Source: Chrysochromulina tobinii (lineage: Eukaryota; Haptophyta; Prymnesiales; Chrysochromulinaceae). From it: a stretch of DNA of 17,805 bases. A model generated the notes under the pieces. That model saw nothing but the letters and a program-made list of their open reading frames with translations, searched no databases and was not told the origin of the DNA. The stretch lies in the NCBI GenBank assembly GCA_001275005.1, contig JWZX01001839.1:1-17805 (forward strand). Direction: 5' to 3'. Positions 1-7,083 of the stretch are shown here, one piece after another; the stretch's first letter is position 1; every line of letters begins with the position of its first letter. A program made the translations under genes and the position numbers.

Positions 1-37
<37 letters not shown>

Positions 38-63
38 TACCAGCGCCGCCGCCGCCGCCGCCG
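1..63. repeat. CCG trinucleotide repeat at window edge
   Basis: Nearly pure (CCG)n, broken near 37-43 by CTACCAG. Within the minus-strand gene it encodes poly-Gly with one Ala and one Ser. The reading frame stays open through it, so it is probably a coding microsatellite, although it could mark the start of an intron beyond the edge. Confidence 0.85.
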
Positions 64-761
64 CTTGCGGCGCGGGCGCGGTCGCCTTCGGAGCTGGTGC
101 CTTCGCTGCCGCCGGCGCCCCGCCCCAGCCAGGCGGGCATGAGCGTGGTGCACACGAAGACCAGGTGGGCGTGCGCCGCATCCGCGACCGCACCGCCGCT
201 TCCAAGGAGCGAGGCGATGGCCTCGAGGGTCCCAGTGCACGGCGCGAGCTTGGCGCGCACGGGCAGGTGGGTGGCACGTAGGATGCGCTCGTGCACCGCA
301 GCGAGCACACGCAGCTGGAGGCCCTCTGGTACACGCGGGAGCAGCCTCAATGGTGCACTCGCGAGTCGGCGATGCTCGCCGCTCAGCAGGCGCAGCAGCA
401 CCGTTGGATCGTCCGTGCCGATCAATGCGAGTCCCAGAGCGACGAGCTGCGGGCTGCCACCGCCCGCCTCAGCCTCGCGCAAGCCGCGATCAATGCGCAT
501 GCCACTGCGCTCGAGCTCCTGAAGCAGCTCACGGGCCACGACCGCGTTGCTCGCCGCGAGCGATGCCAGCAGCGAGAGTGCCGCCGGGCGCAGCCGACGC
601 TGGTCGCCCTCGATGCACGCTATCAGCTTCTCGCGGTGTGTGCGCCACAGGCTGCCAGCCAGCTTATCCGCTGGCACGGGCTGCAGCTTGCGTAGCAGCA
701 GTGCTGCTGTGCGGAAACATGGCTCTAGGGCAGAGCGGCCGCCAGTCGTGGCGCTGGACAT
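1..761 (-). CDS. URB1/NPA1-like nucleolar protein, N-terminal part (3' end outside window)
   Basis: This minus-strand frame is open from the first ATG at 761 to the left edge, giving 253 residues with no stop. An in-frame stop at 867-869 lies upstream and no earlier in-frame ATG follows it, which fixes the start. The protein is an alpha-helical, HEAT-like stretch rich in Leu and Ala. Recognisable segments include FRTAALLLRKLQPVPADKL, then LLRLLSGEHRRLASAPLRLL, then a segment around residues 170-200 (HERILRATHLPVRAKLAPC, then LEAIASLL). The last segment resembles the Npa1/URB1 pattern in which a short helix and a basic turn precede a Leu-rich helix. URB1 acts in the nucleolus in early 60S ribosome assembly. 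The last visible residues are a Ser/Gly-rich then poly-Gly run encoded by CCG repeats on the plus strand. The family call rests on pattern memory; it could be another HEAT-repeat protein. Confidence 0.5.
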
Positions 762-1127
762 CGTGGTTCCAGTCGGCGTGGTCCCGAGAGTCGGCGTGCG
801 CGTCCGATAGCCTCTCGGCGACGTCGACACGAGTTTCGTCACAAAAGTAACGCAGTTGTCTCTCAGCTACGCTCATTGCGCGGGTCGCGGCTGTGACGCC
901 GAAGTATAGAATGGAGCTAACTCCGTCTGCCCCTTGTGTCTCAGTGCGCGACGCGTCTTGTCCCACGCTACACTTCGCTACACCGTACACCCTCTACGCT
1001 CTAGACCCGTTACATACAAGCAAGCCATCGACTAGCCTTTTCCAATACGTAGTACCGCCTTTTGTAGACGTCCGCGCACGTGCATTACAGATTCCTTAGC
1101 GAAAAAACATGCACGGAACGATACGTG
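762..1127. other. Intergenic region between two minus-strand genes
   Basis: Holds the 5' flank of the URB1-like gene and the 3' flank of the RING-CH gene. The base composition is visibly more AT-rich than the neighbouring coding DNA. I see no convincing ORF, RNA gene or clear TATA box here. A 108-codon minus-strand frame overlaps it, but it has no recognisable protein character and runs through the start of the URB1-like gene in a different frame. Confidence 0.5.
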
Positions 1128-1862
1128 TCATAGCAGCGTGCGCGCGCTCTCGCGTGCCGCGCGCGTTCTCGCTCGCTCGTGCTCGGGGTACCACACCCTA
1201 ACCGCATAGTGCTTGACGAACAGGTGGTCGAGATGGTCGCCCGTCGAGTAGAAGAGGTCATAGGCGAGCCATGTTAACGCCGCGCCCGCCATCATGATCG
1301 AGATCGTCATGTACAGCAACCCCACGATGCGCCACCAGGTCAGGTTTGTGAGCTCGAAGCTCCACCACTCACGTGACCAGAAGCTGACTCGCGGGTCGCG
1401 CGAGCTGCCCTTCTCGAGCACCGTGTAGCCCGACCATAGCATCACGCCCACCCCGGCGCAGCAGGTGAGCCATAGGGCGCCGAGCCAACTCAGGCGCCAA
1501 TACGGGCTCATGTCCGCATTGACGAACGTCGAGTGGCAGACTCCACAGCGCATGATCATCCGGCTCGGCTGCTCGTCATCGTCCCAGGATCGCGCCGCCT
1601 CGAGCATGCGCCGCTGACAATTCAGGTGCATGGCCGTGCGGCGGCACGAGCACACGCCCGTGATCAGCGGCTCGCCGGGCTTGGGGCCTTCACAGCACAG
1701 GAAGCAATCGCTCAACGGGCTCTCTGCGTCCTTTGGCGGCGGAGCGGGAGGATTGCTGACGAGCGCCAATAGGTCGAGCTGAGGCATCTGCGTCGATGAA
1801 TGCGCCGGCGAGGCTTCGGCGGCTGAGGAGGCGACGGCGTCGGCCGACCTTTCGGGCAGCAT
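1128..1862 (-). CDS. RING-CH (RINGv) membrane-anchored E3 ubiquitin ligase, MARCH-like
   Basis: A 244-residue protein. A Pro/Ala/Ser-rich N-terminus is followed by a cysteine/histidine array: C53-x2-C56, C71-x-C73, H79-x2-C82 and C106-x2-C109. This is the C4HC3 order of RING-CH domains, with a basic acidic-free turn CRRTAMHLNC where classic members have a Gly-Ser-Leu turn. Two strongly hydrophobic helices follow, about residues 124-148 and 176-204, then a conserved-looking FVKHYAVRVWYPEHE tail. RING-CH proteins with two helices transfer ubiquitin to membrane proteins in the ER, Golgi, endosome or plasma membrane. The second cysteine pair to histidine spacing is five residues, shorter than the six or seven I recall for animal MARCH proteins. 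The start is the first ATG after an in-frame stop. Single exon. The family call is good; the substrate and compartment cannot be read from the sequence. Confidence 0.8.
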   Translation of the reverse strand: MLPERSADAVASSAAEASPAHSSTQMPQLDLLALVSNPPAPPPKDAESPLSDCFLCCEGPKPGEPLITGVCSCRRTAMHLNCQRRMLEAARSWDDDEQPSRMIMRCGVCHSTFVNADMSPYWRLSWLGALWLTCCAGVGVMLWSGYTVLEKGSSRDPRVSFWSREWWSFELTNLTWWRIVGLLYMTISIMMAGAALTWLAYDLFYSTGDHLDHLFVKHYAVRVWYPEHERARTRAARESARTLL

Positions 1863-1887
1863 ATTTATTTGGATGCGACCATCGCAT

Positions 1888-1910
1888 TCAAGTCAAGTCA
1901 AGTCAAGTCA
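1888..1910. repeat. (TCAAG)n pentanucleotide repeat, block 1
   Basis: Four and a half tandem copies of TCAAG, followed directly by a TTCATTCACAACACACC segment. It lies 26 bp upstream of the ATG of the RING-CH gene, so it probably sits in that gene's promoter or 5' leader. Confidence 0.9.
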
Positions 1911-2000
1911 TTCATTCACAACACACCAACACGCGCATACCAAACTCAAAGCGTTAAGGGCAACACCTCGCACACGTCACAGTCGCTTCATTCTCACTCA

Positions 2001-2041
2001 CAAGTCAAGACAAGTCAAGTCAAGTCAAGTCAAGTCAAGTT
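2001..2041. repeat. (TCAAG)n pentanucleotide repeat, block 2
   Basis: About eight copies of the same pentamer with one interruption (CAAGA), again followed by TTCACAACACCC. The shared downstream motif suggests that blocks 1 and 2 are copies of one larger unit, not two independent slippage events. Confidence 0.9.
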
Positions 2042-2167
2042 CACAACACCCGTGTGTGAAGCAAAATGAAGACTTTTTTGTATTTGCGTTCTTGAATCTT
2101 AAGCAAATCTCCACACTGCTACGACTGGCACGCAAGAAACCTGGAGGGCAATTAATAATTCATTTTT

Positions 2168-2443
2168 AGGCACCCTGTTGCTGTGTATGGGGACTATCAG
2201 CCGCCGCCTTTGCCGCAGCCGCTCGGCCCCGCAAGCGCGGGACTGCCGAGCATGTATCAGCAGCAGCCACAAACTAGCTCAGGCCTTCAGCCGACGCTGA
2301 TGGCCGCGCTAAATGCATGCCAGCACGCCGCCGCCAGCAGCCCACGAGCACAGTGGCCGCAGAACCTCCAGCAGGTGGGGCTGCCGCCCAAGCATGCGCC
2401 CAAGCATGGGCGCAAGCCACCTGGCTCAATAAAGGCCAGATGA
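2168..2443 (+). pseudogene. Orphan Pro/Gln-rich reading frame (possible exon or gene remnant)
   Basis: The frame encodes about 90 residues. It begins after an acceptor-like TTCATTTTTAG at 2160-2169 and reads HPVAVYGDYQPPPLPQPLGP, then a Gln-rich stretch, then a basic end KHAPKHGRKPPGSIKAR and a TGA. There is no ATG in the frame near the 5' end, and an in-frame TAA at 2156-2158 closes it upstream. It must therefore be an internal or last exon, or a remnant. The composition resembles low-complexity parts of eukaryotic transcription regulators. I could not link it to an upstream or downstream exon. An AATAAA occurs at about 2430, inside the frame. Confidence 0.3.
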
Positions 2444-2754
2444 TCCGTACGGTGGTGTGACTTCAATCTCACGGGTGCGTGCCGAACCTCAACCCTTAGG
2501 TCTTCATCTGATCGCGTCTGATCTTGCTCGATTGTCTCTGATGGCCTTCCTTGCCCCTCTCTGATCCTCTATCGTCTATGCCATTCCCTTACCAATCCCA
2601 TGTGCAGGTAGCTGTGATTATGGAACTATCGTCAAACCTTCATAATCTCCTTCCAAGGCATACGCGCTCTGAGCTCGAGGAGCTGGTCATCTTGTGTTCA
2701 GAAATCGACCTGCGTACGTGCGTAGAGTTGGCGACTACAGCAAAAGCACTGCGA

Positions 2755-2828
2755 AGCTGCTGGTCAGTACGTGGCCGCACTTGGACAGCTACTGCCTCCT
2801 CAGTAGTGGAGTGCGCATGGTACCAAGG
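2755..2828. repeat. Duplicated block, copy 1 (partner at 3544-3611)
   Basis: This 74-bp segment matches 3544-3611 with one substitution and one 6-bp insertion. In one frame both copies encode LLV-x-TWPHLDS, then LLSSGVRMVP. Similarity ends abruptly on the right, where copy 1 enters unrelated sequence. The near identity points to a recent duplication or gene conversion. Confidence 0.85.
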
Positions 2829-3139
2829 CGGTGACCGCCGTTGAGGCTGGCCGCTTCTCGAACGAACTCGACTACTTCAAAAGGTTCTTGATCCAGCAGC
2901 ATCTTTCATCTTTCACGCCTGTACACGATCAACGCGCGGAGCATGCTGACGTGCGACAGCCTCTACACCCTCGCTCGCGGCTTGCCTCAAGCAATCTTGA
3001 TCATCAATCCGATCGTGTATGATGGGAATTGTGGCCAAGCTCTTTGCGTCCACAACAGGTCCTCATCTACGATTCCGCCGAAGAGCACGCGATGCCCCTC
3101 AAGCAACAATGGCTGGACCGGTGCGTGCGTGTTGACAGT

Positions 3140-3194
3140 GGGAGAGCCGTGTTTCAGGCTCTCCCAGTGGGAGAGCCGTGTTTCAGGCTCTCCC
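3140..3194. repeat. Two tandem perfect hairpins
   Basis: Two copies of a 26-base unit, 29 bp apart. Each has a 9-bp stem GGGAGAGCC / GGCTCTCCC around the same 8-base loop GTGTTTCA. Stems are at 3140-3148/3157-3165 and 3169-3177/3186-3194, with AGT between the copies. Any left arm can also pair with either right arm. Confidence 0.9.
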
Positions 3195-3543
3195 TAGTCT
3201 CGAAGGACGAGCCTTTAGCGCGCCTGCAGTCGGCGGAGACGTGGGTGCGCGAGCACAAGGCCTTCCACCTCCAACGCGAAGCCAGCCCTCAGCGAGCTCT
3301 CTCTCGGGCACGCATGCGGGGATGTACGACTACGCGCAGTTGTGCTCGTTCGTCGATCCCAAGCTCGACCCCCAGGAGCCGGACAAGATTGACGGATTCG
3401 TCCTCAACACCGGTTTGCTCTGGGGCGATCTCAAACAGGGTGGTTCCTCGCCGAGATCTTGGAACTCACCAAGTATTTGCGCATGGAGCTCTCGGCGCCG
3501 GCCATGGGCCTGGTTCATTGCGCGGACCGGTCCGAGGCGGCCG

Positions 3544-3611
3544 AGCTGCTGGTCCGTACGTGGCCGCACTTGGACAGCCTCCTCAGTAGTGGAGTGCGCA
3601 TGGTACCAAGG
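3544..3611. repeat. Duplicated block, copy 2 (partner at 2755-2828)
   Basis: The 68-bp copy lies inside the longest protein-like stretch of this region and keeps its frame on both sides. It is therefore more likely the parental copy, with the one at 2755 the derived one carrying a 6-bp insertion. Confidence 0.8.
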
Positions 3612-3708
3612 TACCTGGTCGACGAGTTGCGGAAGGAGCAACACGTCGAGCCGGCCGTCGTGAGCTCGATCATGACCGCTGACGGCTGGCTCGCACTCAA
3701 ATGTCCGT

Positions 3709-3756
3709 TGCGAAGTACCGGCTCTTCTCGGCTGCGAAGTACCGGCTCTTCTCGGC
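3709..3756 (+). repeat. 24-bp exact tandem duplication
   Basis: Two exact 24-bp copies, 3709-3732 and 3733-3756. The length is a multiple of three, so the duplication is frame-neutral. In the relevant frame it repeats the peptide AKYRLFSA. Confidence 0.9.
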
Positions 3757-4035
3757 CGACGACGTGCGCAAGATCATGAACTCGGGCGAATTCGAGGCCA
3801 TCATGGCCGAGTACATGGAGTCGTGGGGACGGCGGGCGTGTCCGTCCCCTCTTAATACGCGTCGCCCTCCCCTATTTCCTTTTCGGTGCGAATCTCATCA
3901 GACGATCCGGTACCACCTTACAAAATCCCCTTTCCCCCCCCCTCCCCCCTCTTGCATGCTGGTTTTGGATGGGCATGCCGCACCAAAAGTTTGTCGAAAT
4001 GAAACCGTCGAAGCCCAACACTCTTCTTTGTTTCC

Positions 4036-6268
4036 ATGGCGCCGAAGCGCGAGTTCGACGTCATCATCTACGGAGCGACAGGATACACGGGCGAGCAAGT
4101 CGCTCGGGCGCTCGGCGGGATGGCCGCGTCGGGCGGTTCATGGGCGTGCGCTCGCTGGGCCATCGCAGGCCGTTCCAAGGCCAAGCTTGAGGCGATGGCG
4201 ACCAAGCATGGCCTCAAGCCCACAGGCGTTGTGGTGGCCGACGTGGGCGACTCCGGTTCGCTCACGGCCATGTGCGCACGCGCTGCAATCCTCATGAACG
4301 CCACCGGCCCATACCGCTTCTACGGCGAGCCGGTCGTCACGGCGTGCATCGCGGCCAAGACCGACTATGTCGACCTGTGTGGCGAGCCCGAGTTCATCGA
4401 TCGGTGCCTGCTTCGGCACACTGAGGCGGCCAAAGCGGCAGGCGTGATCATCGTGCACGCGTGTGCCTTTGACTCCGTGCCCGCAGACATTGGGACGCTC
4501 TTCACCGCGCTGCAGATGCCGCCGCCCAGCCTGTGCGCGCACGCCGACATGTACCACACCTTCTCCGTCGATGGGCCACTCGAGGGGGCGGCCGCTCACG
4601 CGACGACCTTCTACGCGGCCGTGCACGGCTTTGGCGGCGCCAAGGAGACGCGTGCGCAGCGCAAGGAGCTCCTCGCCAAGCTCGAGGCCGAGGCACCTGG
4701 CTCGTCGGTGGGCCCCGTGCCCCTCGGCCCGCGTCTACGGGTCGCCACCGGACCCACGTACAAGGCGGAGCTGGGCCAATACGCGTTCCTCTTCCCTGGC
4801 TCGGACGTGGCCGTCGTGCGCACCTCGCAGCGCGCCCTCGCGCGCGCGCCGCGCAAGCCCGGCGAGCCCTACCTCACGCCCCAATTCGGCGCCTCGTTCT
4901 GCGTCGCGGGTGCGAAATGGGCGCTGGCCACGGCGGTGATGGGGCTGCTCTTCAATGTCCTGTCGGCGCGCAGCTGGGGGCGCAAGCTGCTGCTCAAGCA
5001 TCCGAAGCTGTTCACGCTCGGCGCATTCACGGACGAAGGGCCGTCCGAGGCCACCCTCGCTGCCTCCTCATGGAAGACTACCTTTTTTGGCAAGGGCTGG
5101 GCGCAAGCTTCAGCCGAGGCACCGCCGAAGACGGGCTTCGACGTGCTTGTGCGCACCTCGGTCTCGGGCCCTGAGCCCGGCTACATTGCCACGTCACTCA
5201 TGTTCCTCGCCATGGCGCGCTGCGTGCTCGAGGACCGGCCGCTCCTGGGCGTGAGTGGCGGCGTCTTCACACCGGGCGCACTCGTGGGCTCGGGCGGCTC
5301 GGTCGGTGTGAATCGGCTCGTCGAGCGCCTCCGTCGGGTGGGCATCCGTTTTGAAGTCGAGGAGAAGCGCGCGATCACGCCCAAGCCGGGGCAAGGGGGC
5401 TCGCAGGCGGGTGGTGACGACAAGGCGCCGCAGCAGCAGCGGCCTGTGTGGCAGACCGCCCTCAATGCATGCGCGCTGTTCGGCTGGCTCGGTGTGCTGA
5501 GCTTCCTGTGCTGGGAGTGGGAGAGCGTGAGCGGCGCGTGGGGCTCGACGCTGCTCAGCACGACGCTCGCGCTCGAGGCCGTGTGTGTGTTTGAGCTCGC
5601 TCAGATCGTGCTCGGGACGGCGCGTGGCAATGTGTTCCTTGGGGCCATCGTGCGCGGCGTGCGCGCGATCAGTGCAATCGTAGTGCTCCCCGCTATGCCA
5701 CACGCTCTCCCGACCAAGATTGTGCTGCTCGCGTGGAGCCTGACCGAGGTGTGCCGCCGCCCGGTGATGGCCTCTGATGACCTCTGATGGCTTCGAATGG
5801 CCTCTCTGATGGCCTCTGATGGCCTCTGATGGCCTCTGATGGCCTCTGATGAGCCTCTCTAATGGCCTCTCTGATGGCCTCTGTTGGCCTCTGATGGCCT
5901 CTGTTGGCCTCTGTTGGCCTCTCTGAGGGCCTTCTGAGACCTCGCTGATGGCCTCCTCTGACCTCCTCTGACCTCCTCTGACCTCCTCTGGCCTCATCTG
6001 GCAGGTGTGCCGCTACCCAATGTTCCTCGCGCCGGCGAGCCGATCCGCGCGCCGGCTGCGCTACCTGGCTCCCATTCTCACATTCCCACTCGGTGCGGGC
6101 GCCGAGGCGTACGCTGCGTACAGCAGCCTGGGCATGTTCACCGGCCGCTCGATGCTCTTGCGCGGCTGCGTGGCGATGGTGGTGCCCGTCAATGTGCTGC
6201 TGGGCGGCTTCTTTGGCTATCCCATGATTCTGGCCAAGGCCAAGGGGGCTCTTAAGCGTAAGGAGTGA
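4036..6268 (+). CDS. Fusion: saccharopine-dehydrogenase-like (enoyl) reductase + HACD/PTPLA-like membrane domain
   Basis: Exons 4036-5748 and 6005-6268 give 658 residues. Residues 1 to about 465 are an SCCPDH-type oxidoreductase: Rossmann motif GATGYTG (13-19), N88 in LMNATGPY, DYVDLCGE (from D110), FDSVP (145-149), and LLLKHPKLF followed by TTFFGKGW. Relatives include animal SCCPDH on lipid droplets and mycobacterial trans-acting enoyl reductases. After a Gly/Gln-rich linker, residues 473 to about 655 match 3-hydroxyacyl-CoA dehydratase: six hydrophobic segments, AWSLTEVCRYP, RYLAPIL and FPLGAGAE. The usual catalytic motif is YPxGxxxE; here Tyr is Phe598 while Glu605 is kept. The end, KRKE, is a loose ER-type dibasic tail. 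HACD makes the enoyl-CoA that an enoyl reductase reduces, so the fusion suggests coupled acyl elongation in the ER; this is inference. The start has a good context (TTTCCATGG). Confidence 0.85.
5749..6004 (+). other. Intron of the fusion gene, built of a 10-bp satellite and flanked by direct repeats
   Basis: A 256-bp phase-0 GT-AG intron. Removing it joins ...SLTE to VCRYPMFLAP, which restores the HACD family pattern exactly. The first 11 bases around the donor, AGGTGTGCCGC at 5747-5757, recur at the acceptor, 6003-6013. Extending to 16 bases from the GT leaves mismatches only at two central positions and the last ones. The body is tandem CCTCTGATGG-type 10-mers (about 5763-5950), then a second 10-mer array of ACCTCCTCTG (about 5950-5995). 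Confidence 0.85.
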
Positions 6269-6348
6269 GGGCTCACATTGCAGGTAGTCCCTTGTTTTCT
6301 TTCCGTGGTGTAAAGCGTTGTACTGAGCACCACGTAGGAATTGATCTC

Positions 6349-7044
6349 ATGACCTCCTTGATGATGCTTGTCCCTGTGCTCGTGGCTTCAGCGGTACAAA
6401 CGTGTCATCGCAGTGCTCCCATGTTTCTGCACGGTGCCTTCGGCCGCGCGACCACGCCATGGCGACGTGTCTCATCGCCGCCAATCGCTGAGGAGAGAGT
6501 GGCAGCCGATTCGGAGCTACCGCCGCAGGCCGCCGCCCAGGACAGCGCAGGTACGGACGAGCCTCCCGTGGAGCGTGCGGCAGAGGCTCCACTGCCGCTC
6601 GGTACGGCGGTGGCCGACCGCTCCGTCAGAGGGGCGGAGCGCAGCCGCAGCTTGTCCAAGTTTGGTGAGCGCCACCCGGGCGCGACGGACTGGCTGCGAC
6701 GCGACGCGGGCGAGCTCGCGTGGCGCTCGCGGCTGCAGCGCGATTGGGCCGAGCAGGACGGGCAGGCGCTCGATCGCACCCTAGTACAGCTGGGCACGAC
6801 GGCCGCAGACGAGGACGACTGGCGCGTCGTCGAGTTCGAGGGCTTGCTCCGCCGAGAGCAGACCTGGCGTGCGCAAGTGTACCGCTGGTGGCTGGGCGTG
6901 TGGGATGCCTCGGGCGATGAGTACCTCTTCAAGCCGGGCGAGGACGACACGTTTGGCTGGCCGTACACGCGCCTTGATGGCACGCCGTGGGAGTCCGGCC
7001 CGCCGCGTGGCCTGGAGTCTGGGCGCGGGCGGCGACCGCCTTGG

Positions 7045-7083
<39 letters not shown>

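Larger units (their letters stand above)
2607..3830 (+). pseudogene. Broken or intron-split gene with weak BRCT-like signals
   Basis: Protein-like stretches occur on the plus strand but change frame repeatedly: MELSSNLHNLLPRHTRSELE at 2621; CDSLYTLARGLPQAILIINP at about 2952; IYDSAEEHAMPLKQQWLDRC at about 3065; DGFVLNTGLLWGDLKQG at about 3392; and, after a one-base shift near 3440, a long stretch beginning FLAEILELTKYLRME and continuing through SSGVRMVPRYLVDELRKEQH. A last piece, KYRLFSADDVRKIMNSGEF, follows at about 3735. WLDRC and GVRMVPRYLVDELRK recall the hydrophobic-Trp helix of BRCT domains found in DNA-repair proteins, but the match is weak. The frame changes, the duplicated block and the in-frame repeat argue for decay. 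A multi-intron gene or local sequence errors remain possible. Confidence 0.35.
2444..4035. other. Disordered region between the RING-CH gene and the reductase gene
   Basis: No single reading frame explains this 1.6 kb. It holds intron-like text with CTCTGATGGCC near 2538, an acceptor-like TGTGCAG at 2600-2606, fragments of a possibly broken gene, two tandem hairpins and two internal duplications, each listed separately. The last 200 bases (3836-4035) contain a C-rich pyrimidine tract at about 3930-3952 and read as the promoter and 5' leader of the next gene. Confidence 0.5.

Noticed and set aside
97-695. Plus-strand frames of 134-166 codons at the left end
   Set aside because: They lie opposite the minus-strand URB1-like gene, have Arg/Ser/Ala-biased composition with no family features, and are shadows of its GC-rich codons.
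664-990. Minus-strand 108-codon frame
   Set aside because: It overlaps the start of the URB1-like gene in another frame and has no recognisable protein pattern.
1869-2169. Plus-strand frames of 66 and 98 codons near 1.9-2.1 kb
   Set aside because: They are translations of the TCAAG repeats and their flanks, giving SSQVKSSQVK-type strings.
3140-3194. CRISPR-like array
   Set aside because: Only two adjacent palindromic units with a 3-bp gap and no variable spacers; the context is eukaryotic.
5194-5997. Minus-strand 267-codon frame with RPSEAIRGHQ-type repeats
   Set aside because: The repeats are the intron satellite read backwards; the rest is antisense to the fusion gene.
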